Part shown: one piece after another, positions 45,601 through 57,700 of the stretch | Position numbering within the stretch: the stretch's first letter is position 1 | How the letters are laid out: every line of letters starts with the position of its first letter | Source of the DNA: Branchiostoma belcheri | Taxonomy: Eukaryota; Chordata; Leptocardii; Amphioxiformes; Branchiostomatidae | Direction of reading: 5' to 3' | NCBI RefSeq assembly: GCF_001625305.1 | Contig: NW_017802580.1 | Coordinates: 246,685 to 310,684, forward strand | Length of the DNA: 64,000 bases | Notes under the pieces: generated by a model | Database searches by the model: none | What the model saw: only the letters and a program-made list of their open reading frames with translations | What the model was told of the DNA's origin: nothing | Program-made: the position numbers and the translations under genes

Positions 45601-47350
45601 CAATCTGCCGTTACGCCACCCTGGTATCGTGTGACGTAACGACAGAGAGCTCGACTTGGAACCAAGGGGTCCCGGGTTCGAGTCCTGAAATGCTACCGAT
45701 CTTGTGACCTTGGTAAAGGCAATTTACTTTCCTCACTTCGCTCAGGTGAAAATGAGTATTGTATTGCCCCCTATGTTGGTGGCGGCATAATATATGTTGA
45801 AAAACTAGAGTGTGTTCCCACCACGTCTTGTGATTACATAATGGAATTATATTTTCAACAATCGTATGTAATGTTAATGCACGAAAAAGCTGGCTAAAGG
45901 TTTGTATTGTGCACTGTAACAATAATCTCGGCCTCGACAAATGAATTACAGTTACTGCCAAGTGCTAGTTCTCTGAACTTAAAGTTATCAAAATACTGAA
46001 CAGATCCATCTACGGCAACACGAACCCTGCTACACAATAAACAGTGGTCTCTCCAACATCCGAGATCTTCCTATTCTTGGCATCCGGGACATTTGCTAGT
46101 CTCGCACGACAGTTCTACACAAGTGCAGTGTGAGACCGAGGCGATACTAGTACGTTGTGGAGATTTCATGAAATGCACACTTCCCATAATGCCTAGTAAA
46201 GATCACGGATATGACCTTGACCACCCCCTCCCCCTTCCTTGATGTAATATTTCCAACAAGTTGTATCGATAAACTGGTCAAGTATATTGTTTTGAAATAC
46301 TTATCTAGTATAAATGCATAATTGCCATAACTGCATTTTTGTTGGAATTAGAGAAAATGACGTACCTTCTATCGTTCTACCTTCTACCGAAGACTCTCGT
46401 ACGGTCGCATTACGTATATCCCCTTCTTACGTCATATCCCATCCATATCCGTGATCTTTACTAGGCATTATGGGAAGTGTGAAATTCATGAATACGTCAA
46501 AGATAAATCCTTACATAAAAACCAAACACGTCTTAACCAACTTAGGCAATATATTAACATTTAAGTACAGGTGCATCGTTAACGTAGGTACGTATGTTTT
46601 GCACCCTCTCGTGCTTTTTATTCTTATAATTGAGTTATAAAGTAAAATGTTACGTAGTTTGACTTCTTAGCTCCGCAAAGTAAAGATCAGTACTTGTGTT
46701 AATGTGTAACAACGGCCCGACATTGTGACTATATACTTAGTATGTAGACAAAATATTTTTAGTTTTCAACAGAGAAAATATAAAATTACAAATTATATCA
46801 AGCTCGAAGACTATGACGGTCAATATAATAAATCATTTACCAGAACATCGATCCTGCCGAACTTCTGCACAGTTTGATCCACCAGGTTTATTCTTACTTC
46901 TTCATCGCAGATGTCTCCTGTTACAAGTAGAATCTGAGGTAAAAAAATAAATGAACAAGAAGTTTTTCTATTAGTTGGTAGTTACATGTTTAGAGTTAAA
47001 ACTTAAGATCGAACACAAAATGTTCTCCCACCTAGAGCTTTTGACCAGTCACTCTGGTCTTCCTCAGTATAACAGTTTGACACTGTAAGGATTTTGGACA
47101 CTGAACAGGACTATTTCCTGAGAGGGGTGAAAGAGGCTATATACATCAGGGTCCATTTTCCTTCACTGAACCGCGACGGGGGCCGACATGGTCTACAAGA
47201 TACCTTTGACCCCGTGTTGACCTCACCCTCAAAGAAAACACGTGACAAGCCTCACTGGGTCAGTCCAGAAGACCAGAGTGACTGGTCGAAAGCTTTAGGT
47301 GAGAGAACTTTTTTACCTCCATGAAATGGAAGATATTGTTTTTGGCGCGT

Positions 47351-47439
<89 letters not shown>

Positions 47440-50262
47440 TTTGTGTTTCCGCTTTTTTGTACCTTCATAACTCCATAACGCATTTATGGATTGTGGTGAT
47501 ATTTAATATACTGGTAGGTGTTAGGGGGGCGAAGGTCAAGGTCAAATATGGGCCTCCTGGTGGATGGCCTTGGTACTGCAGCAGCACTTCCGGTTTAATG
47601 AGGAGTCTGCCAGACAGGGTAACAGATGTCTGATTGTGTCGAGGCTGCCCCGGGCTTGCGACCTGGTTTGATTAATGAGAGGTTCTTCCTCAGGGAATAA
47701 GGCGACCTCTGTGCGCTATGATGTGGAAAATTTGAGTGTTAGGGTGGATGGACACCCAGTGTTGACGTAATTTTGGCACTGAGATCTAGTTACCTCCATG
47801 AAAATGGAGGTATTGTTTTTGGCGCGTCTATGTGTGTGTGTGTTTGAGTTTCCGCATATTTGTAGTCAGCATAACTCCATAACGCCTTTATGGATTGTGA
47901 TGATATTTGGTATGCTGGTAGGTCTTAGGAAGCCAAAGGTCAAGGTCAAATATGGGCCTCCTGGTGGATGACCTTGGTACTGCAGCAGAACTTCCGGTTT
48001 TCGTATCTTTTGTCCTGAACATGTTATGGTCTTGATTTTTGGGTGACAGATAGATTGTCCTGCCAGGAATAATTGGTGTGGGTTTGGTCCCCCTAGCAGC
48101 TTGTTCTGAAACTGCAGGGGACTTTCGGGGGAAAATCTTTAAAAGCCAATAGGTCCAGACAGGAACAATGTATTTTCATCATTTTTGGTAGGTAGGTAGC
48201 TGAGAGAGATGTACATAACTTAATGCAAATTATGCAAATGAGGACTTTATTTGCATAATAAATGAGGAAATTCTCTAATTACAGTGTTTTACATTGTAGT
48301 ACTTTAATACATGTAATGTATGTAATCTTTGGCAGATGGAACATCAACAGATACCAATAATGCAAATTATGACCTCATTTGCATAATTAATGCGAAAATT
48401 CAATGGGTAAATGATGGGAATTTCCTACTTGGTGTAAATTGTAAATTCATCAAAAGTTAACATCACGATACATTAATTATGTTAATGTGGAGGTCATTTG
48501 CATAATTAAAGAGGAAATTTACATTTACACGTCAAGCCCATATTTCATGGAGGTATGTGATCTCAGATCTCTTGTTTTGTGTTGGATCTAAAACTTTAAC
48601 TATAAACAAGAAGTTTTTATGATAGATACAAAATGAATTTCATAAAGACCCGTTACAGGTCGCTTTATTTTACTCGACGGTAAAGCCAAAGAGGAGCAGA
48701 AGAAAATGTATGACAATTATGCATATATTACACACTTATACGTCTGCGACCACGTTGTAGATATCGTTCTCTGTATCTTCATTGATAGATACTCTATAGA
48801 TACCTATAGATCTATAGATTACAACGATAATCTTTTAAAACAGTGTATATTTAAAATACACTGTATAAAAAAATACCTTATCTTCTGGACTCCCTGCCTC
48901 CACACAGGCCTTTGCTGTGGCCTGCAGGTTTTCCTGGTTTCTCCCAGTCAGAGCCAGGTGCGCTCCCAGCTGCGCAAATTCTACAGCTGTCCCCTTCCCT
49001 ATGCCAGAACTAGCACCTGGTGAGTACAAGAGCATTGCAAATTAAAAAGCAAACGTTATAATTTCTTAACTTACTATGTGTCTACCAAATAACTGCCGTT
49101 AGATAATTATTTTCGATCATGTTAATGCAAGTGGTATTGTCTTTAGTAATGGTTGAGGTATTTGCCACACCTACTTAATCTTATAAATAACAGCCTCTAC
49201 CCCGAAAGAAGTGCACGTGCATGGACGTATTAAAAAAAAATATTAGCCAAAAAATATTACTGCTACGCAGGTTTAGCAGTAATATTTATGTGTCATGCCT
49301 TTATCAATTATTTTCGATCATGTTAATCGCAATTAGTATAAAGGTTGAGGTTTTTGCCACATCTACTTAATTTTATAAATAACAACCTTTGAAGACCCCG
49401 AAACAAGTGCACTTGGGTGTATTAAAAATATGAGCAAAAAAAATATTACTGTTAAACCGCAGGTTTACAAATCTGGTATTGTGAATTTGTGGTAGTTCAT
49501 AGCAACTATTATGACAGGGCGGCAGGTTAAATATTAACAGTGAATATAGCACGATATGTCAAGGCCACGCCACCTCCCCGGTTAGAGGTCACCTGCCAGA
49601 TCAATAAACATACGGACTATGCGATCTGCAGCTTAAGCCTCTGTCTTACATAGCCGTAAAAACCTCCTGAACACTTGCCGAACTCCTTCAAACTATAATT
49701 ATGTAGGAGTAGGTGAGGAGCATGGTCGGCTAGTGTAAGGTCAGCTACTATTCGGCTGCACTGGCCGAATGTTTAAAAATGCTAAACCACATAGATACAA
49801 ATCTGGTATTGTGAATTTCTGGTAGTTCATAGCAACTATTACGACAAGCCGGCATATGCTGGCCTATTTCTAAGGTCTTTGGCCTGAAGCCTGTACGTTG
49901 CCCTGTGGTATGGAGGTTAAATGTTAACAGTGAATATAGGACGATGTATTTTAAGTTTTAAGCAAGGGTGCTAAAACATTCGGGTCTATTTAAGAGGTTT
50001 GGCCATGATTAATTTGTGATTGTTTGGTATTCGGGAGTAGTTTGGGGCTTGATTAGTAGTCAAATATGACTAAAACTTAACTCAAATTCAATATGATCCG
50101 TAAAGCAAGGTTGGCTTGGACTAACTTTGGTTAGAATGCTACCGAACTTCAGTCCAGCTTGCTCGACTCGTGTTCAGGCCTAGGGGTGAAGTTTCCAATT
50201 GTGTAACATTGGCATATAAACTTACCTGTAATTATGGCTACCTTTTCTCTCAAGTCAGGCAT
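42652..50262 (-). CDS. Gene D: classical short-chain dehydrogenase/reductase, nine exons
   Basis: Exons on the minus strand: 50262-50226, 49016-48877, 46933-46841, 44890-44752, 44334-44294, 44144-44075, 43619-43583, 43177-43111, 42810-42652. The sum is 783 nt, giving 260 residues and a TAA stop. It reads [13 protein letters not shown], the cofactor motif [18 protein letters not shown], the catalytic VSSV serine region, YCMSK (Tyr and Lys of YxxxK), [10 protein letters not shown] and the closing LVSVDGG. This is a complete NAD(P)-dependent cytosolic-type SDR, FabG/DHRS-like; the substrate cannot be told. The GRN after the fold's second strand suggests NADPH preference (inference). Two exons are only 37 nt. 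A longer N-terminus from an upstream ATG (50382) is possible but unlike the family. Introns carry many repeats. It is head-to-head with gene E. Confidence 0.93.
45030..45470 (-). mobile_element. LINE-type 3' end
   Basis: The plus strand opens GAAGACCTTTATTGTACATT and ACAGAACTAAGTACAGG, i.e. the minus strand carries an A/T-rich LINE-like 3' end. No intact ORF is present. It lies in a gene D intron. Confidence 0.4.
45625..45790 (+). mobile_element. tRNA-derived SINE, family 1, copy 3
   Basis: It contains GGTCCCGGGTTCGAGTCC (box B) followed by CCGATCTTGTGACCTTGGTA and AAGGCAATTTACTTTCCTCA. It has the same architecture as 42400-42565, in opposite orientation. It lies in a gene D intron. Confidence 0.75.
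46163..46493. mobile_element. TIR element, about 330 bp
   Basis: The left arm CACACTTCCCATAATGCCTA and GTAAAGATCACGGATATGA return inverted at 46445-46483 (CATATCCGTGATCTTTAC, TAGGCATTATGGGAAGTGTG). The outer TTTCATGAA/TTCATGA also pairs. It is non-coding and lies in a gene D intron. Confidence 0.82.
47032..47310. mobile_element. MITE-like TIR element, family 1, copy 3
   Basis: CACCTAGAGCTTTTGACCAG with TCACTCTGGTCTTCCTC is mirrored by GAAGACCAGAGTGACTGGTC and GAAAGCTTTAGGTGAG. It is the longest copy of the family; the extra central sequence (about 47095-47235) may be an insertion. It abuts the next element on the right. Confidence 0.72.
47315..48565. mobile_element. TIR element(s) with ACCTCCATGAA ends and nested copy
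   Basis: Two successive left ends (near 47317 and 47795, each ACCTCCATGAA...GTATTGTTTTTGGCGCGTCT or close) are followed by shared CTCCATAACGC, TTTATGGATTGTG and GGTCAAGGTCAAATATGG blocks. A single right end, CATATTTCATGGAGGTA, lies near 48540-48556. The best reading is a partial copy next to a complete one. The interior has many GCATAATTAATG motifs. The copy at 6090-6875 is inverted relative to it. Confidence 0.7.
47353..47443. repeat. (GT)n microsatellite
   Basis: About 40 GT dinucleotides with minor interruptions, inside the left part of the repeat at 47315-48565. It produces a spurious Cys-Val frame. Confidence 0.97.
49107..49950. repeat. Direct repeats in gene D intron 1
   Basis: The block TTATTTTCGATCATGTTAAT ... 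AAGTGCAC ... AATATTACTG occurs at 49107-49270 and again at 49308-49455. The block CAAATCTGGTATTGTGAATT ... GTTAACAGTGAATATA occurs at 49468-49560 and 49798-49945. The second block has an inverted relative inside the MITE at 62007-62416. No coding is seen. Confidence 0.7.
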
Positions 50263-51731
50263 CTTTTGGCTGAATATTTTGACTCCATAAAGTTTTAACT
50301 TGGTGCAATGATGCCAACAACTTGAAAGTAAAGTAGCGTTCTCTCCTTTCTTCTTGTAGCAAGAGCAAGGTATAAAGTTCAATTATACTGCGTCCATAAA
50401 ACAAACAATATCAAATCAGGAAACCACCAATTATTTGGTTTGTAAAAAATAGAAACATATTTTTTTTAATTTAAATTTTAGTTGTATTCTAACTTGTAGG
50501 TTGAGCAAAGTCGTATCGTTACGAATATGATGTTTTATTCATTGTGTCTTTTTTACACTTAATTGATTTTGTTCATTGCGGTCATTGACCCAACGTTCAC
50601 GGCTACGCCATGTTCTCCAAGCAGATGTGGATGGTGCAATATTATCACATTTTCTCATAGCTGGCTTCTTTAAATATTGTGTAATTAGACTCAAGTTTAC
50701 ATTTTGCTCAACTGGTTTTGGACAATTATATAATTTTCCTTTTTAACAAACGAAGAGACCAGTTTGTTTAGTTATACAAAATAATAGAGCAAAGAGATAA
50801 AGAAAGTGTACCGGTATATAAATTTATTATCAATATAAAAATAGGATAATTAGTTAACATTATTATTGAATTTAATTGTATTTTATTAAACTAAGTGGTT
50901 ATAGATTGTTAAATTTGCCCATGACTGTTGGTATATCCCGACCGCCTGTCAGATTGAGTCGGCTGCAGTTTAGTTTACCTCCGCTAGGCTCCATTTAAAT
51001 GAGCGCATCAAAAAGCCAACAAAACCACTGACACCTCTTTTGTCTTCGTTTGTGTTAGAAAAGTATGTAGTAAGTACATTAAAAAAATTAAATCATTATG
51101 TTATTTTTTTACACTGAAACCCAGAGTGGTCAATAATTGGTAGCAAGAAAATTCCCATTGTAAAAAAAAACTGCTATCAAAAACATCAGTTGACCTCACA
51201 CTGTTTACGTTTTTTTTGCACGATCACCACCTGTCACATCTAATTAGAACCACACCTAAGTATCCTAGATACGGCCTATATGATATCTCCCCTGGGTCTA
51301 CACGACCCTGGTCCGTACATGTATTCGTAATTACTCGGCACTTTGAATTGACATTTTGGCAATTGTATTATTAAAGAAATAAGCATGTATACAGTAATAG
51401 ACAAATATACACATAAATTATAAACGTACTCACTTACTCTACATGTATTTTAGGCCGTGGCGTTTAAACTAATTATAACTTTCTAGGAAATGCATATGAG
51501 CAATAGCATTCTTGATGGTTCGAAGATCGTATGATGCTAACGTTCACTCGACTGTATACTAACATACATTGTCCAAGCCCAACCGACGTCAATCCATAAA
51601 AGAACAACATTCCGTCGCCCATTTTGATGCGGTATAGAGAATAGAGCGTGTCTAAATTATGTCATACCAAATGTTAAAGGTAGTATCGGTATACTAACGT
51701 CATTGGTATGTCATGACGCTGTTCTACTGAG
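50263..51731. promoter_or_regulatory. Divergent intergenic region between genes D and E
   Basis: This 1.47-kb, A/T-rich interval separates the start codons of D (minus) and E (plus). Both promoters should lie here. No clear core promoter motif was seen. Confidence 0.4.
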
Positions 51732-54700
51732 ATGGTTATGATGTGGATTCGCCTGTGTGTTGCTGGGTTGGTTTGCTGTCTTCTGGCTGTCGACATCTAC
51801 GGCCAAACAGGTACGGATATTGTTAACGGGTTTTTTACACTTAGAATACGGTGTTGATGAAGAACGTGTTGTTGCAGAGGTCCTTACAAGATTTGATACA
51901 ATTCAATTCAACAAATTCACAGGTAAAGCACTGGGATAAGAACAGTCTATACAAAATATTTTCAAATCAACAGATAAGAGTAAAACGTAGAATAGTTCGA
52001 CAAGTTAAAAGACCATTACAGTGCAACTGTCGGGCATAATTGTCAGTTTGTGCAAATAGTAAAGAGCAAACGAGTGTCCCACTGCATGTTGTTTAAATGT
52101 TCAATCTTACACGGGAGGGCACTGGTCACGTATAATTCTAGTTAAAATCTAATGATTGCAGCCAACCCGTCGCCAGCCAGCTGCAGACGAGTACGACTAA
52201 ACGGGACAAGCGGGACGTTCACCAGTCCGAACTTCCCTGACGACTATCCCGAGGACCTACAATGTGTGTACGTCATACAAGTCACTCCTCCCAACGTCGT
52301 GAAGCTCACGTTTGCGGCGTTTAACGTGGAACAGGATTACGACTTTGTGTACGTGTTTGACGGAGACACTACTGACAAAAGGATTCAGATAGGTAGGTGA
52401 CTAACTTCCAATTTGGTTTTGAGTTTTATTTAGATCCATAATTAGCCTCATAACTTCTGAGGCTATTCTTCCTGTGGTCTAAACATTCATATTTACATAC
52501 ATGTATTATAAAAGTACAAAACATTACAAAGTAAACATTATGTGGCAAACGTAACACAAGTCTGTGTTGTTCCACAATTGTGACATTCTGTGCAGAAAGC
52601 GCCTTTTTTGAGAGTTGGATTTTGGTTTTGGTAGTCTGATTCTGTTTGTACTGGTTGAACGTGTTCGGTAGTTGTGAATCTCAGATTGGAATGTGATTGT
52701 GTCGTACATATCAACGGTTTGGTTGCATTTGTCGTATATGTTGTTCAATTTTGAAACAGGCTGTCATAACCATTCATTGGCAATGATCTAATGAATAAGA
52801 CAACGAGTTTTGGAACAAGAATATATACTGTATGACTACGCACGTCAGTTAAGAATGTCATCAGTTTCTGATTTTATGATAATCGTACGGATGTAACCGA
52901 GCGATAACCAAAATAAATAACGTTCGACTTTATTATTCCTTCCTATTACTAAGTTCCTTGCATTTTAACAGTTTGCGTGTTTTTGATAAGACGCCTCAAG
53001 ATTGGCCGAATTGGCTGACATTGGTAAAATCATACATGTTGAAAACATATAGGTATACATGTAGGCAAATATAGTAGAAAAGGGCAAGGCCTTGGAAAGG
53101 AGTATGCTAAACCCTGCTCCTTTTACAACCCCCTCCTCATAATTGAATCCATCGATATCTAATTATGCTAAGGTTGAAATATAAAAATCATGAAGTATTT
53201 CTTTCATTTTGTCATTTTCACCTTAGTGATAATGGAATTGTGATAGTGATAATAGTGATAATTGTATTCACAAAAACACTTTATATACAAACTTATGAAT
53301 TTCATAAAAATAAAGATTTAGTGTCAGTAAAGCTATATCTTCAGTTCACAGTGAACCAATAACACCTAGCTTCAGTACATAGAGGACCAGTAACACCTTA
53401 GTAATATCTTGCATCAGAACACTTAGCTAATACAGCCCAATTTAAGTTGTATTTCGTTGTTTCTATCCAAAGGCTAAATCTTCTTTCCGAGCTATACAAA
53501 AAGGATAAAACCTGGTAATTGTTTACTAGTACTAACATCTTTGCAATGTCTAGTCACATATATCTGGGGCCATTTTTATGCAACCCTTACAAAATGGCCC
53601 ATACTGATAATAGAGGTTGACATGTTTACGCCCTGGTGATTATAGTGTATAGGTCTTTGACACCTACGTAACACTTCGGTATATTGACATCTATTATTCA
53701 TTATGAACACAGGGACATTATTATGTACAAGATCTGTGTTCTGTAGCTGTCACTAGTCATTAAACTATTCATCTATAATGGCACCTGTAGGGTGTAATTC
53801 AGGACGTAAAGGCGTCCACTGTGTGTAAGTAATTCATACACGACAACAAAGAAGAAATGTACTGGAACATACAAATAATCCTGCATCAAGCCAAAATTAC
53901 TCTCCCCTTTGCACACTTAATATACATCAAATGCTACTGTATAAAACTGTGGGTAGCATAACATCTGTTTCCATCACCAGGGTCCATAATATCGCCACCT
54001 TGAGAAACAGTGTGCTTAAAGATATTTTTACTGCAACATACTTTTGGTATGCACTCCTTCACACATCAAATGTACATACCTAGATTATGTTGCAGTAAAA
54101 ATATCTTTAAGCACACTGTTTCTCAAGGTGGCGATATTATGGACCCTGGTGATATTATGGACACAGATGTTACATTTTAACTTTTTTTCTCACTATTGTC
54201 TAACAATGGATTTAAAAAAAATGAAAAATTGGCGTGTCGTTATTGCATTACAAGGATAAAGGACACTGAAATGTGCTGTGTTGTCCATATCGCCATGAAG
54301 TCTTGCGCATGGAGATCATATTCCATCTGCATTGATAAAATAAACGAAAATCTGTTAAAATTTTAGCAATCTTATGGACAGACAACCATACAAAAAATCA
54401 GGTTACACCAAACGATATCTAAGTCATTCTGCTTGACTTGGACTATTGGCTGAACAAAGTACCATATCTGTAAGGCTAGTAACTATTCAGCTCTATTTAC
54501 CTTTATTTCTTCGGGTATATAACATATGACACACATATTCTATTCAATCGAAAATGTTGATAGTTATCATAATGCATCATAAGTATGTAGCTACTGTATA
54601 ATGGTAATACAAGATACAAGATCTCTTTATTGGAAATCGCAGTGTTGCCACTGAATTAAAACCAATTTACAATTCAAAATGAAAAGCTGTTACAAACATG

Positions 54701-57700
54701 GACAAGTTATACAAAAGATAATAGTATGGTAATAGTTTAAATTTTCCACTTTTCCCCCGTTTACAGAACAGTTAACCGGTGATACTATCCCGTCACCAGT
54801 CATGTCAACAGGCAGTGTACTCACGGTTCAGTTCATCTCAGACTCTGTGGAAACATACAAGGGTTTCCAGGCTACTTACGCTGCTGTGGATAAAGGTATT
54901 TACATATATTTATCATACGAGAACTGAGTAGCCCCTTCTAAACTTATGAAGGTTGATTTTCCATCGTAACAAACAGGTAACATTTAGTGTGTTGGAGACA
55001 AAGAGGGCGGCTGGTAGTGCATCCGGTAGTCTGTTTAATCAAAACAAAAATAATTTGATAAACACCAGGTGTTTTACTACAGGGGTACTACTCTTGTATA
55101 ACTATAAGGGTGTAACTACAAAGGTACAGCTATAGAGGTATAACTACAGAGGTATAACTACAAAGGTATAACTACAGAGGTATAACTACAGAAGTATAGG
55201 TACAGCTACAGAGGTATAACTACAGAGGTATAGCTACAGAAATATAGGTACAGTTACAGAGGTATAACTACCGAGGTATAACTACAAAGGTACAGCTACA
55301 GAGGTATAACTACAGAGGTATAACTACAGAGGTATAACTTCAGAAGAATAACTACAAAGGTACAGCTACAGAGGTATAACTACAGGGGTATAACCACAGA
55401 TGAATAACTACGAAGGTACAGCTACAGAGGTATAAGTACAGATGTATAACTACAAAGGTACAGCTACAGAGGTATAACTACAGAGGTATAACTACAGAGG
55501 TATAACTACAGAGGTATAACTACAGGGGTATAACTACAAAGGTACAGCTACAGAGGTATAACTACAGAGGTATAACTACAGAGGTATAACTACAGAGGTA
55601 CGTACGCATACAGCTACAGAGGTATAACTACAGAGGTATAAGTACAGAGGTACAGCTGCAGAGGTATAACTACAGGGGTATAATTTACTACAGAGGTATA
55701 ACTACAGACAGGGGTATAACTATGGAGGAATATCTACAGGATTCTAAATACAGATAAAAAATTAGGTATAGCGACAGAGGGACTAAAAAACGACAGCGCT
55801 ATACCATGTAAATATGTGGTAATGACAAAGTAACTAACTAATTTTAACTGATGATTGATAAACTGAAATGAATATTATATATCAACTGAATAAAGTCGAA
55901 AGCAATATGATAAAAGAAGCCGTAACTCTTGCCATCATTTCTTACCAACAGTCTACGCGAACTGCACTGTGGGCCAGTTCCTGTGTGCCAGCGGTACGAC
56001 CTGCATTACGTCATGGCAGCGATGCGACGGCGTGCCGAACTGCAGGGACAGGAGTGACGAGGCCAGCTGTGGTGAGTACAGCGCAATGCATATATTACCT
56101 GTACAACTCACTCAGTCAGTCAGTCAGTCACTCACAGTGACTCACTCACTGAGTCAGTCACTCACTTAGTCACTCACTCAGTCAGTCAGTCAGTCACTCA
56201 CTCAGTCAGTCACTCACTTAGTCACTCACTCAGTCAGTCAGTCAGTCACTCACTCACTCAGTCACTCACTTAGTCACTCAGTCACTCACTCACTCACTCA
56301 CTCAGTCACTCACTCACTCACTCACTCACTCACTCACTCACTCACTCTCTCCCATAGCTTAGCTGTTTGGCCAAGGTCTTCCATCTGTTAGGCCATGTTG
56401 ATTTGATTATATGGATGACATCCTCTGGGAACCCCAAAACTGATGCGCGCGTGCGAATAAAAAAAAAATGTTTTGCAAAAAAAAAAAGTTGCTTTCACTA
56501 TGAAATCTACGTGGTCAAGAAGGTGGAACAAATGGCACAGAATATGTTATGGCGAATAATCTACTCTTCGAATTCATTTCTTAACATTTTTGTCCTTTTT
56601 CCTTTGATTTTGGCATTCTACGACATTTGTATCGTTTCTAAATGTTTTCCTTGCAACTTATGGTATATTATTGCTCATTTAGCAACTGTTTTGCACGATT
56701 TACAGTATGGTTGAAAACTTTTTTTTTTTTTTTGGAAACGGCCGAAAATTCATGCGCGTGCGGATGTCATCCATATAATCAAATCAACATGGCCTTACAT
56801 ATGGTTTCAAACGATGACACTTGGTAGGTCGATCTGAAGTACTCTCCAAGCAGAGGTTTGGGTTTTGGGGGTATTTTTAGCGTGAGTTTAGGCTTTTTTT
56901 ATCGGGATTTCTCTTTTGCACTAATTTTTTCCCACCAAACCCAACTTTGGTGGAAAAAAAATTTAGTGAAAAAGAGAAAACCCGATAAAAATTCCTAAAC
57001 TCGCGCTAAAAATACCCCCAAAATCCAAACCTCTGCTTGGAGAGTAGAGCTAAAGCGACCTGTGCCCGGTGTGACGGCGGCCATTTTTAATCACCGTCAA
57101 CCGCCGCAGGCATCTGGGAGGTTTGTGTCATCTGACCTTTACAATTTGTCAAGGACAAACGCCGAAGGCATCAAAAAGCGTGTCCCGGCCTGATCTAGTC
57201 TTCTAGACACTATCTAAGGCCATTTTTACACTGATTCCGCGAGCTTAGTGTAAAATAGAAGTACCGTACGGTACCCAGTTGGACTTAGACACAAGATGAT
57301 TAAAATACCACATGCTTTAAGATAGCACCTTTTTTATTTTGCCCCAGTAAGCACTCCATGAAATATACTAAAGCAAGAACAGCGGTATCATAGAGAGAGT
57401 TTATTGACACAACAAAAGTACAGCGACTTTTGAAAGGTCTAAAATACATGTAGACATAGATAAATACATGGTTACAGCGAAATTAACCTACGTCCAAGAC
57501 AATAGATGAGTCAACTTATACTAATTGTTCTAAGGTCTAAACATACTTTGATATATTTACCTATTTGTACACAGTAAGGGTTATTGCCTTCTATGATAAA
57601 ATTGAATTTATCTATAGCATGAAATGTAACACAATCTGTTGAGCAAGCGGAGAAAAGGTTAAACAGCTTTGTGACTTTATTGTTGCATAGTGAACAATCT

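Noticed and set aside
45434..45634. Plus-strand 66-codon frame
   Set aside because: Lies opposite a LINE-type 3' end and runs into a SINE. No independent support.
47355..47633. Cys-Val repeat protein
   Set aside because: Translation of a (GT)n microsatellite inside a repeat element.
50149..50382. Longer N-terminus for the SDR gene
   Set aside because: The upstream ATG would add about 40 cysteine-rich residues not seen in this family. The ATG at 50262, just before [10 protein letters not shown], gives the normal start.
53975..54151. MicroRNA precursor
   Set aside because: A 66-bp perfect stem is longer and more perfect than typical animal pre-miRNAs. Without small-RNA data a miRNA call is not supported.
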